In this document: positions 42,777-51,844 of the stretch, piece after piece
Layout: each line of letters opens with the position of its first letter
Position numbering within the stretch: the first letter of the stretch is position 1
DNA from: CAWELS01 sp964468205
Lineage (GTDB): Bacteria > Acidobacteriota > Terriglobia > Bryobacterales > Bryobacteraceae
Direction: 5' to 3'
DNA: 64,000 bases
Assembly: GCA_964468205.1 (NCBI GenBank)
Contig: CAYXVG010000012.1
Location: 66,247-130,246 of the forward strand
The notes under the pieces: generated by a model
Told to the model about the DNA's origin: nothing
Database searches by the model: none
Seen by the model: the letters and a program-made list of their open reading frames with translations, nothing else
Made by a program: the position numbers and the translations under genes

Positions 42777-44033
42777 TTACTCGTAACGTATTGCTTCAAT
42801 GGGATCGAGCTTGGCCGCCTGAACCGCCGGATAGATACCGAACAGCAGTCCGATTCCAACGGACACGCCGAACGCCACGGCGATCGACGAGGTGGTAACC
42901 ACTGTGGACCAGCCGGCGGCGGCCGCGATGATCCGCGAAAGGGTGAAGCCAAAAAGAATTCCTATCAGGCCCCCGAGGATTGAGATCAGAACCGCCTCGG
43001 TCAGGAACTGGCGAATGATGTCGGCCTGCCGGGCTCCGATTGCGCGGCGGATGCCGATCTCGCGCGTGCGCTCCAGCACCGTGGCGAGCATGATGTTCAT
43101 GATGCCGATGCCGCCAACCAGCAGCGAGATGCCGGCAATGCAGATCATGACGATATTGAAGATGAACTGTGTGCGGCGCCGCTGTTCGAGGAGGCCCGCC
43201 GGAACTGTGATCTGAAAATCTCCAGCGTCCTTGTGGGTGGAAGCAAGAATGGCGCTGACGACGTTGGCGGTTTCGATGGAGTCCGTGCCTGGGGTGACGC
43301 GGATGTAGATGCCGTCGATCTCATCCTTGAGAAAGCTGTTCGAGTCCTCGAACCGCCTCATCACTGTGTTCAGAGGGGCGATGATGAGGTTGTTCGCGGA
43401 GGAGACCTCGAGGCTCTCCATTTCAGTGTCGGCGGTGGCTTGGGGCGCGAGCACTCCGATCACCTGCAGCCACACTTCGTTGACCTTGACATATTCGCCG
43501 ACGGCGTCTTCAAAGCCGAGCAGGTTCACCTTTGCGCTTTCGCCGAGCACGCAAACCGGCGCCGAAGTACGGTCATCTTCCTCGTTGAAGAAGCGGCCTT
43601 CGATAACGCGAAGACTGTTAATGTCTATGAACTGCGGTTCCACTCCGATCAGCGTCGGCGTCTCCGATGCGGTTTTCGGCAGTACCCTGGATGGCTTGAA
43701 CCGCTTTCTCGGCGTTGCAGCCTCAATGCCGGTCACGTTCTCGGATATGGCCCGGAAGTCCCGGAACGTCAGTCCCGGCGAGATGGCCCGGCGGGCCTGC
43801 AACTCGTTCCGGTCCACCGCCTCACGGGCCTCGATGATGATATTGTTCACTCCGAGCAGATCGATGTAGCTCATCATCTCCTGCTGGGCGCCAGCGGTGA
43901 TGGAGAGCATCGCCACCACGGCGCCTACACCGAAGATCATGCCGAGCATTGTCAGCAAGGTCCGCAGCTTGTGAGCCAGCAGGCTCGCCAAGCCCATCGT
44001 GATTTCTTCGAGATATCCGGTATATGCTGGCAT
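42777..44033 (-). CDS. MacB/FtsX-type ABC transporter permease
   Basis: A 418-residue permease. One N-terminal helix (LRTLLTMLGMIFGVGAVVAM), a large periplasmic core domain (about 55-270) and a three-helix FtsX-like domain at the C terminus (IVMICIAGISLLVGGIGIMN, then two helices) match MacB/LolC-like permeases. Such proteins use mechanotransmission to push substrates through an adaptor and TolC. An ATPase domain is absent from this protein, and none is encoded nearby. It starts 2 bases after the upstream adaptor gene. Confidence 0.9.
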   Translation of the reverse strand: MPAYTGYLEEITMGLASLLAHKLRTLLTMLGMIFGVGAVVAMLSITAGAQQEMMSYIDLLGVNNIIIEAREAVDRNELQARRAISPGLTFRDFRAISENVTGIEAATPRKRFKPSRVLPKTASETPTLIGVEPQFIDINSLRVIEGRFFNEEDDRTSAPVCVLGESAKVNLLGFEDAVGEYVKVNEVWLQVIGVLAPQATADTEMESLEVSSANNLIIAPLNTVMRRFEDSNSFLKDEIDGIYIRVTPGTDSIETANVVSAILASTHKDAGDFQITVPAGLLEQRRRTQFIFNIVMICIAGISLLVGGIGIMNIMLATVLERTREIGIRRAIGARQADIIRQFLTEAVLISILGGLIGILFGFTLSRIIAAAAGWSTVVTTSSIAVAFGVSVGIGLLFGIYPAVQAAKLDPIEAIRYE

Positions 44034-44035
44034 GC

Positions 44036-46066
44036 CTATCGACCTCTTCCCCCTCCACCGAATCCGCCCATCGGCGCCCCTCCACCGCCGCCAGAAGGGG
44101 CCTCCGGTTGCGCCGTTTCTCTTCTCTCTCCGGGCTTTGCGTTCGGATCCGCGAGGGCGACCAGTTCGCCGGGTTCGAGCCCTTCCTTGATAACCATCGT
44201 TGATTCGCTGCGCTTGAGGGGTTGAATCACACGCTCTTCAAAGCGATTGCCGGTTTGCACGAAAACGACGGGTTTTCCGTCCTTTTCGAAGACGGCGTGT
44301 ACCGGGATGTGGATGGCATCCGGGATCTGTTCGACGATGATCTCCAGGTCGGCGAGGAGACCGGGCCGTAGGAGGACATCCAACTGGCTGTCCTCCTCGG
44401 GAGGAGGTGGCAACTCAGCGGCCGCGATCTGCGCCTCGGTGAACTGGGAACTGCCGCCGGGACGCTGCCTTCTACCCTGTTCCGCACCTGCTGGGGGACC
44501 GGAGGGGGCATCACCAGAGCCGGGAGCCAGGCTCTGGCCCTGTCCGGCCGTAGCCCGCTGGCCTCCGTCCCCGGCATCTTGCCTGCCGGGACGCTGGGCC
44601 CCGAAGGCCTTTTGCAGGACAGGCCGGAGTTTTTGGAAGATCTCACGCTTCTTCTCGTCTGAAAGGTCTTCCCATTTTTCATCGCCGAGTTCCTTGTCCA
44701 GAATCTCCTGCGCTTTCTTCTTCTCCTCGTCTGGCAGGCGGCCGATAATCCGTGCGGGATCAATGCCGCCACGGCCGCCGGGACGCCGCTGGCCGGCGGC
44801 AGCCCCGCCCGGCATTTGTCGACCTGGCATGCCGCCACCGGCCATGCCTGGGACCGGCATGCCTCCACTGGCGGCGTCACCACCCGGCGCGCCTCCCCCC
44901 ATGCCGCCCGGCGTTCTGACTCGTCCTCCTGCCCTCGCTCCTCCGCCCAGCATCGCCATCATCTCCATCATCGAGCCCCCGCCAGAGGCGGCCGGGGCGC
45001 GTCTTCGGTTCTCTTCGGCGGTCTTCAGGATGCGCTCAATCTGCTCGTTGCTCGCACCGAGCGCGCCGAGCAGTTCCCGCATGTCGATGTCGAAGGTGAC
45101 GTCGAACTTCTTCGCGGGGTCGTTCGAGTAGACGTCGGCGCTCGCCGTTCCGCTGAGGCTCTTGATTTTGCCTTTGAGAGCCTTCTCAGGCAAGGCGTCG
45201 AGGCGGATCACAACCTCCTGACCTTCGGTGAGGTTGGCTCGATCCAATTCCCCAACCCTGGCCACGACCTCGAGTTCGGAGAGGTCAAGGATATCGGCCA
45301 CCGGCATGCCCGGCCGGAGTTCGTCACCCTCGCGGATGTCCGGCATCTGCATACCGGAGAAAAAGAAGAATGACCGGGCCTGGCGGATCGAAACCAGGCC
45401 ACTCATTGGAGCCAGCACCTTCGTTTGCTTCAGCCGTTGTTCCTCCCGCTGCAACTCCAGAACCCCCTCGCGCCGGTTCTCCCTGAGCACATTCAATTCT
45501 GCCTCGGCCTGGGCGCGCCGGGAAACGATGTCGCTCTTCAACTTCTCGAGGCGGCGCTTCGCTTCGTCCAGGTTGAGCGTGTTCTTCTTGGCGTCGATCG
45601 CTGACAGAAGTTCGTTGCGCTGGACTTCCAACTCCGCGCGGCGGACTGTGTAGTTCGCCTGCAACAGTTCCACCTGATCCTGGTTGCTCCGGATCGCGAG
45701 ATCGGCCTCCGCTTTCTTTATCTGCTCGTCGATCTGATCCAGCTCGAGCTGTTTCTCCTCGAGCCGGGCCAACACCTCGGCTTCGTCGAACTCGACAACC
45801 AGGTCTCCCTCGCGGGCGAACGCCCCGAGAGGAGCCAGACGGGTAACCTGTACTGTACCGAACAAGTTGGGTGCAGTGAGAGTCATCTGGCGCACTGCCT
45901 GCAGCTCGCCGCGGGCGTAGGCTCGAACTTCGACGTCGCCGCGGCGAACCGGGGTGGTCGCCACCTCGCGCTGCCGCTGCGGCAATTGTGTTACCAAGCG
46001 GTAGCCGGCCCAACCAAGGGCCGCAACCACCACGATCGCGAAGACTCGAACTAGTAGCTTCTTCAT
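44036..46066 (-). CDS. HlyD/MacA-type periplasmic adaptor with large Met/Gly-rich insert
   Basis: A 676-residue adaptor. An N-terminal membrane helix (LLVRVFAIVVVAALGWAGYR) is followed by a lipoyl/barrel half, a coiled-coil hairpin (about 85-210) and the second barrel half (LPEKALKGKIKSLSGTASAD). Between about 360 and 560 an insert interrupts the usual order. It starts with MMEMMAMLGGGARAGGRVRT, is rich in Gly, Met, Pro and Arg, and contains a charged helical stretch (LSDEKKREIFQKLRPVLQKA). The last 20 residues are again Gly-rich. The beta-barrel and membrane-proximal parts resume near 570 (LLRPGLLADLEIIVEQIPDA). It is the third consecutive adaptor. Confidence 0.85.
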   Translation of the reverse strand: MKKLLVRVFAIVVVAALGWAGYRLVTQLPQRQREVATTPVRRGDVEVRAYARGELQAVRQMTLTAPNLFGTVQVTRLAPLGAFAREGDLVVEFDEAEVLARLEEKQLELDQIDEQIKKAEADLAIRSNQDQVELLQANYTVRRAELEVQRNELLSAIDAKKNTLNLDEAKRRLEKLKSDIVSRRAQAEAELNVLRENRREGVLELQREEQRLKQTKVLAPMSGLVSIRQARSFFFFSGMQMPDIREGDELRPGMPVADILDLSELEVVARVGELDRANLTEGQEVVIRLDALPEKALKGKIKSLSGTASADVYSNDPAKKFDVTFDIDMRELLGALGASNEQIERILKTAEENRRRAPAASGGGSMMEMMAMLGGGARAGGRVRTPGGMGGGAPGGDAASGGMPVPGMAGGGMPGRQMPGGAAAGQRRPGGRGGIDPARIIGRLPDEEKKKAQEILDKELGDEKWEDLSDEKKREIFQKLRPVLQKAFGAQRPGRQDAGDGGQRATAGQGQSLAPGSGDAPSGPPAGAEQGRRQRPGGSSQFTEAQIAAAELPPPPEEDSQLDVLLRPGLLADLEIIVEQIPDAIHIPVHAVFEKDGKPVVFVQTGNRFEERVIQPLKRSESTMVIKEGLEPGELVALADPNAKPGERRETAQPEAPSGGGGGAPMGGFGGGGRGR

Positions 46067-46098
46067 TGCAGAATCACTCCCGGAAATGGTATCCCGCC

Positions 46099-47406
46099 TT
46101 ACAGCTTCTTGGCTCGTTTGGCCGCTTCTTCGGGATTCTCCAGTGCGACGACCTCGCCCTCTTCGAGACCGCTCAGCACGACAAGATCAGAGTCATTCCG
46201 GTTACCGACCTCGATGTGCCGGATTTCAAACTCCTGGTCTCTCTGGACCCATACGGCGGGTTCGCCCTCGTGAATGAAGCTGGCGCGCTCTGGGATGAGA
46301 ATCACGCCGGGCATCGATTCGATGATCACCTCGGCTGACGCGCTCATTCCTGGGCGGAGTCGATCGTCGAGACTATTAAGCGTGGCCCGCGCCGGGAATA
46401 GCTTGTTAGAGGCGCCCGTGCTGCCGAACTTCTGTTCGGCGATGGGGCTTATCCAGTTCAGCTTCGCCTCGAACTCCCGATCGGGAATCGCGTCGATGCG
46501 GACGCGCACGGTTTGGTCGAGTTGCATCTTTCCACGCTCTACCTCTTCGAGATTCATTTCGACGCGCATCTCGGAGAGGTCGGGGATCTCGGCGATCGCA
46601 GCTCCCGTCCAGGCGGGATCTCCTTCTTTAAACGGCGGCGGCTTGGATCCGAAGGACCCAGAAGCACGGAAGTTCGGAAGCAGGTGGACGACGCCGGAGA
46701 TCGGCGCATAGATGACCATTTTGGAAAGATAGCCCTTCACCCGGCTGAGATCGCGTAGCGTCTTGTCTTTCCTCTGCTGGAGCCGCTCCAAATCCGCCTC
46801 TTGCGCAACGGTGTGCGAGTCGGCGACGGTCTTCACCAGCTTGAGTTCCCCTTCGGAGATTCCTACGTCAATCCGATATTTCGCCCCTTCGATCTCGGAG
46901 ATGACCTCGGCTTTGCTCGCCTCGAGCTTGGAGCGCTCCAGATTGTACTCCGAAGTCATGAGGTTCATCTCGTCCTGCTCGTCGGTGATCTTGTGAGAAG
47001 CTCGCATCTGGACAATCTCGCTCTCCACAGTGCGAACCTCGGTGTCCTGTTCGAGCAGGGTCTGCTCGTTTTGCGCCGTGTCAAATGCAACCACCACGTC
47101 GCCTTTGTTGACGCGGGTTCCGGATGGTACGAGAGTAGTGATCTGCAAATCCGGAACCTGGGGAGCGGCGAGCACGACAGAGTTGGTACTCCGAATTTCG
47201 CCCCGGGTCTTCACGCTGATGACGAACTCACCCCGGCGCACCCGGGATACGGGTACCTCGACCGTGGTGGAACCGGTGTGTTGATAGGCATACCAAGCGC
47301 CTCCACCGACCACGGCGAGTATCACGGCCCAGATGAGGATCTTCTTCTTCGTCGAGGCGACGACTTGCCCGATGCGCTTTCTCGGTTTAATATCCTTAGA
47401 CGGCAT
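46099..47406 (-). CDS. HlyD/MacA-type periplasmic adaptor (middle of three)
   Basis: A 435-residue membrane-fusion protein. One N-terminal helix (KKKILIWAVILAVVGGGAWY) is followed by a lipoyl half (VVLAAPQVPDLQITTLVPSG), a coiled-coil hairpin of about 100 residues and the second half with the beta-barrel (RVRIDAIPDREFEAKLNWIS). GMSASAEVIIESMPGVILIP leads to the membrane-proximal domain. It has the standard domain order without insert. The start is 12 bases after the previous adaptor. Together the three may form mixed hexamers with the permease and TolC; that is inference. Confidence 0.87.
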   Translation of the reverse strand: MPSKDIKPRKRIGQVVASTKKKILIWAVILAVVGGGAWYAYQHTGSTTVEVPVSRVRRGEFVISVKTRGEIRSTNSVVLAAPQVPDLQITTLVPSGTRVNKGDVVVAFDTAQNEQTLLEQDTEVRTVESEIVQMRASHKITDEQDEMNLMTSEYNLERSKLEASKAEVISEIEGAKYRIDVGISEGELKLVKTVADSHTVAQEADLERLQQRKDKTLRDLSRVKGYLSKMVIYAPISGVVHLLPNFRASGSFGSKPPPFKEGDPAWTGAAIAEIPDLSEMRVEMNLEEVERGKMQLDQTVRVRIDAIPDREFEAKLNWISPIAEQKFGSTGASNKLFPARATLNSLDDRLRPGMSASAEVIIESMPGVILIPERASFIHEGEPAVWVQRDQEFEIRHIEVGNRNDSDLVVLSGLEEGEVVALENPEEAAKRAKKL

Positions 47407-47418
47407 TCCTTCCTCGCA

Positions 47419-49122
47419 TTAGTCCATCTGCTCTTGCTCAGGGGCCTCCAACGCCACCTCATCGCCAGGCTCCAGTCCCGAACGAATCGCGACGTCCACG
47501 TGGTTGCTAAGGCCGAGTTCCACGTCCCGACGCTCCCAGCCGGCTCCGTTTCTAACGTAGACATAAGCGCCGCCGGTTTCGCTGTCCTCAAAAATGGCCC
47601 CGCGGGGAACCTTGGTAATCTCCTCGTCAGCTCCGAGAATCACGTCCGCACTCACGCTCAGGTCAGGAATTACGCGGTCTTCCGTACGTTCCAGTTTCAA
47701 GACAACCGGGATCTCGGTAATAAACTCCTTGCGGTATTGCCTCGCCTTGGCGACCGTACCGATCGAGTAAACATGGGCGGGTAGTTCCAGGTCCGGGAAG
47801 GCGTCGAAGCGGACGCGGGCCTTCTGCCCAATGCGGAGCTTTTCGGTGTCAACTTGGTTCACCGTGGCTTCGATCAACATCGAGCTCGTATCCACGACCC
47901 GCAGAAACGGCATCCCGGACCAGAGCTCATCGCCTTCTTTGACCTGGGCCATCTCGCCGTTACGGAAGACGTTCAGCCGGACGACCATTCCGTCAAGCGG
48001 CGCCTTCACGGTCAACCTCTCCAGCCCCGTTTTGGTCCGGGCTAACTCCAACTTGGCTTCCTCGACCTCAAGGGATTCTTCCCGGAGCTTGGCCCGTTCG
48101 GAGATTCGCTGGTACTCCACTTCATTAAGTAGCTGCTCGTATTCGGCCTTCGCCTCGTCCAAGGCGAGCCTTGTACGTTCGGCCTGTATTGCGGAGAGGA
48201 CGGGGATGGTCTTCACATCTAATTCGGATCTCTCCACGCTCTGTTCGGCCGACTTCACCTTCTGGTCGTGTGTCTCTCGTTCAACTTCAACATCAGCCAC
48301 GTGTTTCCGGAGATTCGCTACGTGCTGGACGACGGCTGCTTCGTAATCCTCCAAGCGGTTCTCCATGTACTGAGGATCGAACGCGGCGATCACCTCACCT
48401 TCCCGGACTTTCGCCCCAGCCGGCGCCAGCATCTGCAGTTGGAGGTGGAAATCTCCGCGCCTGCGCCCGCCCCCGCCGCCCGGCGAGAAGGGCCGCGTCG
48501 TTCCGATTCCGCTGGAACCCATGGTACCGGCGCCGCCTCCAGTCGCGGCAATGATGTTGCTTCCGCCACCTCCGCCACTTCCGGTACGGCTGGTGGCTGC
48601 GCGCAGCGCGGAAGATGAGGGTCCGCCTCCGCCGCCACTGGTGCCGCCGCCGCGGCTGGCAGCGCCGCTGGAGCTGGCCACGGTGCCGGTTTGGCTGAGT
48701 GAGGATATCGAGGCTGAAGACGACACCGACGAGGTCGAGCGTACGGAGATGTTACTTCTAACCCCGATCGAGCCTCCCGCGCTGGAGCCTCGCCGGCTGC
48801 GGCTCCCTCGGATTCTGGGTGTGGAAATGCTGGCATATTTTTCGGCCGTGGTCGTGCCGGTGAGCCGGAGTGTCTTCTGAATCGTTCCCTTTTCCACCGG
48901 CGCCGCGGGCATCACCACGGACAATCCGCCGCCCGCGCCGCCATCGAATCCGGGGCGGAGCTGCAACCACCACAGCAGGCCGGCTCCGACGGCGAGCGCT
49001 AATGCGGTCAACAGCAACCACTTACGCCCGCGGCGGGGACGCGGCCGCGACGGGACGATGGATGGTCTTCGTTCCGGTTTCGGGACACTTGGTTCCGGCT
49101 GGCTTGGCTGTGGAAGAGGCAT
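47419..49122 (-). CDS. HlyD/MacA-type periplasmic adaptor with Gly/Ser-rich insert
   Basis: A 567-residue adaptor and the first gene of the export cluster. The N terminus is Pro/Arg-rich before one helix (KWLLLTALALAVGAGLLWWL). Soon after the first beta strands an insert of about 130 residues, rich in Gly, Ser and Arg (from about 105 to 225), separates the two lipoyl half-strands. The standard architecture then resumes (LQMLAPAGAKVREGEVIAAF), with coiled coil, barrel and a C-terminal domain (VSADVILGADEEITKVPRGA). AGGAG 6 bases upstream sets the start at 49122. The other two adaptors, the permease and the TolC gene follow in order. Confidence 0.85.
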   Translation of the reverse strand: MPLPQPSQPEPSVPKPERRPSIVPSRPRPRRGRKWLLLTALALAVGAGLLWWLQLRPGFDGGAGGGLSVVMPAAPVEKGTIQKTLRLTGTTTAEKYASISTPRIRGSRSRRGSSAGGSIGVRSNISVRSTSSVSSSASISSLSQTGTVASSSGAASRGGGTSGGGGGPSSSALRAATSRTGSGGGGGSNIIAATGGGAGTMGSSGIGTTRPFSPGGGGGRRRGDFHLQLQMLAPAGAKVREGEVIAAFDPQYMENRLEDYEAAVVQHVANLRKHVADVEVERETHDQKVKSAEQSVERSELDVKTIPVLSAIQAERTRLALDEAKAEYEQLLNEVEYQRISERAKLREESLEVEEAKLELARTKTGLERLTVKAPLDGMVVRLNVFRNGEMAQVKEGDELWSGMPFLRVVDTSSMLIEATVNQVDTEKLRIGQKARVRFDAFPDLELPAHVYSIGTVAKARQYRKEFITEIPVVLKLERTEDRVIPDLSVSADVILGADEEITKVPRGAIFEDSETGGAYVYVRNGAGWERRDVELGLSNHVDVAIRSGLEPGDEVALEAPEQEQMD

Positions 49123-49679
49123 AGTTACTCCTGGCCGGCCTTCTCAGTTGGAATGCGGGCCTCCTAAGCTCTAGTTGTAACTGACGATGTTTCGCTCCAT
49201 GAGGTTATCCTCAGGGCCGAGAATTCACCGCTGGAAGATGAGCTTGGCCGGCGTTGACGGGCATATCAAATCGTGCCGGATAGAAGAAAGTACCAACAAG
49301 ACCCGGGAATCTTCACACCGGTGCGCCCAGACCCGATCGCCACACACAAATCGGTTACACTAGCGTCAAGTGTACCCCACATGGATGTTATTTATGTAGA
49401 ATGATAAGTATCTTTCTATTAATTAGTTTACAGAGATGTTTTTCTGGAGTTTTGCAGAACTGGTAGCCACTATCCGTTTGTGACAAACAGGCAGTTCACT
49501 CGCCGGCAACTACCTCGCCGGCCTACCGCTCTATTATCCATAGAGTGGAAAGGCGGAATGGAGCCCGATTTCCGCAAGTCCTTGATTCTATTGACAATAA
49601 TATCTATACAGAGAAGCGTGACCCCGATTCTCCGGATCTACGCTGGTAGCTTCCGGGGACCAGGCATTCGCCCGGCGAT
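49123..49679. other. Non-coding region upstream of the export cluster
   Basis: Upstream of the adaptor operon and downstream of rho, 557 bases. It contains an AT-rich block (49381-49450) against a GC-rich background, a dyad at 49353-49376 and a plus-strand promoter-like pair, TTGATT (49582-49587) and TATACA (49605-49610) with 17-base spacing. That pair would transcribe into the rho 3' end on the opposite strand. A 67-codon frame at 49480-49683 has no protein-like features. I see no RNA gene with a known fold. Confidence 0.5.
49353..49376. promoter_or_regulatory. Inverted repeat, possible operator of the adaptor operon
   Basis: GGTTACACT and AGTGTACC flank a 7-base centre. Eight bases of each arm pair, with one extra T in the left arm. 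It lies about 230 bases upstream of the first adaptor start, within the AT/GC border. A TetR- or PadR-like repressor site is possible, but no regulator gene is adjacent. Confidence 0.35.
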
Positions 49680-51269
49680 CTAGGTGCTCATCGAGGAAAG
49701 GAATTCGCCGTTCGATTTCGTCTTGTTCAGCTTGTCGAGCAGCAGTTCGATCGACTCGACGGCCGAGAGGGGGCTAAGAACTTTGCGCAGCACCCAAACG
49801 CGGTTCAACTCGTCAGGCGGGAGGAGCAACTCGTCTTTGCGCGTGCCGCTCTTGTGAATATCGATGGCGGGAAAAACCCGTTTGTCCACCAACTTCCGGT
49901 CGAGGTGAATCTCCATATTCCCGGTACCCTTGAACTCTTCGAAGATCACGTCGTCCATGCGGCTCCCGGTATCGATCAACGCCGTGGCAACGATGGTCAG
50001 CGATCCGCCCTCCTCGATGTTGCGCGCGGCTCCGAAGAAGCGCTTCGGACGCTGAAGAGCGTTAGAATCCACGCCGCCGGAGAGTACCTTCCCCGAGGGG
50101 GGGACCACGGTATTGTATGCCCGGGCGAGACGGGTGATAGAGTCTAGCAGAATCACCACATCGCGCTTGTGCTCCACGAGACGCTTGGCCTTCTCGATGA
50201 CCATTTCCGCCACTTGCACGTGGCGCGAGGCCGGTTCGTCGAACGTGGAACTGATGACTTCTCCTTTCACCGAACGCTGCATGTCGGTGACTTCTTCCGG
50301 ACGTTCGTCAATGAGCAGTACGATGAGATTGATTTCCGGGTGATTCGTAGTGATGGAGTTGGCGATTGACTGCAATAGCATGGTCTTGCCGGTGCGGGGC
50401 GGTGATACGATGAGGCCGCGCTGCCCTTTGCCGATCGGGGTGAGCATGTCCATCACTCGCCCGGAGTAATTTTCCTTGACGGTTTCCAGTTGCACGCGCT
50501 CCATTGGATAGAGCGGAGTCAGGTTGTCAAAGAAGATTTTGTTCCGGGCTTCCTCCGGTGGTTCGAAATTAATCGCGTCCACCTTGATTAAGGCGAAGTA
50601 CCGTTCGCCTTCTTTCGGTGGGCGGATCTGTCCGGAAACGGTATCGCCGGTTCGGAGGTCGAAGCGGCGAATCTGCGACGGGGAGACGTATACATCGTCG
50701 GGACCGGGCAGGTAGTTGTATTCCGGCGCCCGCAGGAAGCCGAAGCCATCGGGCAGGCATTCGAGCACACCCTCGGAGAAGATGAGACCGCTCTTTTCAG
50801 CCTGTGTCTGCAGGATCTTGAAGATCAACTCTTGTTTCCGGAGACCGGCCGTCCCCATGACGCTCAGTTCCTTGGCGATGCTGTTGAGCTTCTGGATGCT
50901 CATATCCTTCAACTCAACGAGGTCTAGCGTGGAACCGTTGCGGTTACCCCGCTTTCGCCGGGGCGTCCGTCCGGCCTGAACTTGCTCCCGGTCGCTGGCG
51001 GGCTTATTCTCTTTTCTTGGCTGCCCGTCTTTTTGGCTGCGGCCCTCCTTGGCATTCCTGAAATCCTTGGAGGGCGTTTCGGTTTCCGGCGGTTTTTCGC
51101 CGGACGATTCTTTCGCGTCCGTTGTGTCGCCGGTATTCTTGGCGGCCTTCGGCTCTTCCTTTGAGCTTTCCGTTTCCTTTTCGCCGGCCGGTTTCGCCTC
51201 GGAGGCCTTCACGTTGTCAATTGCGTCTTCTTCGACGCCTTGTTCCGGGTTTTGCGTATCGCTTGCCAA
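49680..51269 (-). CDS. rho: Transcription termination factor Rho with extended N terminus
   Basis: A 529-residue hexameric RNA helicase. Residues 1-115 are an acidic/basic, low-complexity tail rich in Glu, Lys, Ser and Thr, not found in E. coli Rho (419). Then come the Rho N domain (LNSIAKELSVMGTAGLRKQE), the RNA-binding CSD (DGFGFLRAPEYNYLPGPDDV), Walker A (SPPRTGKTMLLQ), Walker B (VVILLDSITRLARAYN) and the R-loop VDSNALQRPKRFFGAARN. Long N-terminal tails occur in other high-GC phyla and can affect RNA binding. The start lies 61 bases inside the upstream engB gene. Confidence 0.94.
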   Translation of the reverse strand: MASDTQNPEQGVEEDAIDNVKASEAKPAGEKETESSKEEPKAAKNTGDTTDAKESSGEKPPETETPSKDFRNAKEGRSQKDGQPRKENKPASDREQVQAGRTPRRKRGNRNGSTLDLVELKDMSIQKLNSIAKELSVMGTAGLRKQELIFKILQTQAEKSGLIFSEGVLECLPDGFGFLRAPEYNYLPGPDDVYVSPSQIRRFDLRTGDTVSGQIRPPKEGERYFALIKVDAINFEPPEEARNKIFFDNLTPLYPMERVQLETVKENYSGRVMDMLTPIGKGQRGLIVSPPRTGKTMLLQSIANSITTNHPEINLIVLLIDERPEEVTDMQRSVKGEVISSTFDEPASRHVQVAEMVIEKAKRLVEHKRDVVILLDSITRLARAYNTVVPPSGKVLSGGVDSNALQRPKRFFGAARNIEEGGSLTIVATALIDTGSRMDDVIFEEFKGTGNMEIHLDRKLVDKRVFPAIDIHKSGTRKDELLLPPDELNRVWVLRKVLSPLSAVESIELLLDKLNKTKSNGEFLSSMST

Positions 51270-51808
51270 ATCTCACTTGCTCCTTGGCCGGTAACGGCCG
51301 AGAACAACACTGGTTCGCCATTCGGAAGATGCCTCCGGATGGCGGCCAAGCTCTGCTGTCTCTCTCTTTGATTCTTTAATTTGTCAAACTTGGTGGCGAT
51401 CACCAGAAATCGCCGTCCGTGAAACTCCAGCCATTCCTTGAGTTCCAGGTCCTTATCCATCCAGCCCCGCCGGGAGTCCAACAATAGGAAGCACAGTACC
51501 AGGGTCTGGCGATTGATGAGGTAAGCCTCGATCAGTTCTTTCCACTGGTCCTTCCGCCCCCGCGGGACTTTAGCGTAACCGTATCCGGGAAGATCCACGA
51601 ACTGTAGCGCCCCGTCCACCCGAAAAAAGTTAATTACCTGAGTGCAACCGGGCTTGGAGCTGGTTCGCGCGAGGTCTCTTTCCCGAAGCAGGCAATTCAA
51701 CAGGCTGGATTTGCCCACGTTGCTCCTGCCGAGGAAAGCGAATTCCGGAAGGTCCTCCGGCGGAAACTGCCCGGGAAGAGCTGCACTTATTATAAACTCG
51801 GCGCGCAT
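51209..51808 (-). CDS. engB: Ribosome-biogenesis GTPase EngB/YsxC
   Basis: A 199-residue TrmE-Era-like GTPase needed for large-subunit assembly. G1 is GRSNVGKSSLLN (27-38), G2 is near TSSKPGCTQ, G3 is DLPGYGYAK (72-80), G4 is ATKFDKLK near 137, and G5 is SAVTGQG near 168. The length is normal. The C terminus (KTRNKASKKTQLTT) is encoded by bases that also encode the rho start in another frame. It follows lon by 36 bases. Confidence 0.94.
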   Translation of the reverse strand: MRAEFIISAALPGQFPPEDLPEFAFLGRSNVGKSSLLNCLLRERDLARTSSKPGCTQVINFFRVDGALQFVDLPGYGYAKVPRGRKDQWKELIEAYLINRQTLVLCFLLLDSRRGWMDKDLELKEWLEFHGRRFLVIATKFDKLKNQRERQQSLAAIRRHLPNGEPVLFSAVTGQGASEIWQAIRKTRNKASKKTQLTT

Positions 51809-51844
51809 GCTCCGTAGCCGGCCTCGTCCTGGCCACTCGCCTTT

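Noticed and set aside
49582..49610. Functional antisense promoter against rho
   Set aside because: TTGATT/TATACA spacing is good, but there is no gene or conserved structure downstream, and the region is AT-rich so chance matches are likely.
49480..49683. 67-codon frame between rho and the export operon
   Set aside because: Composition is not protein-like and its end runs into the rho 3' end on the other strand.
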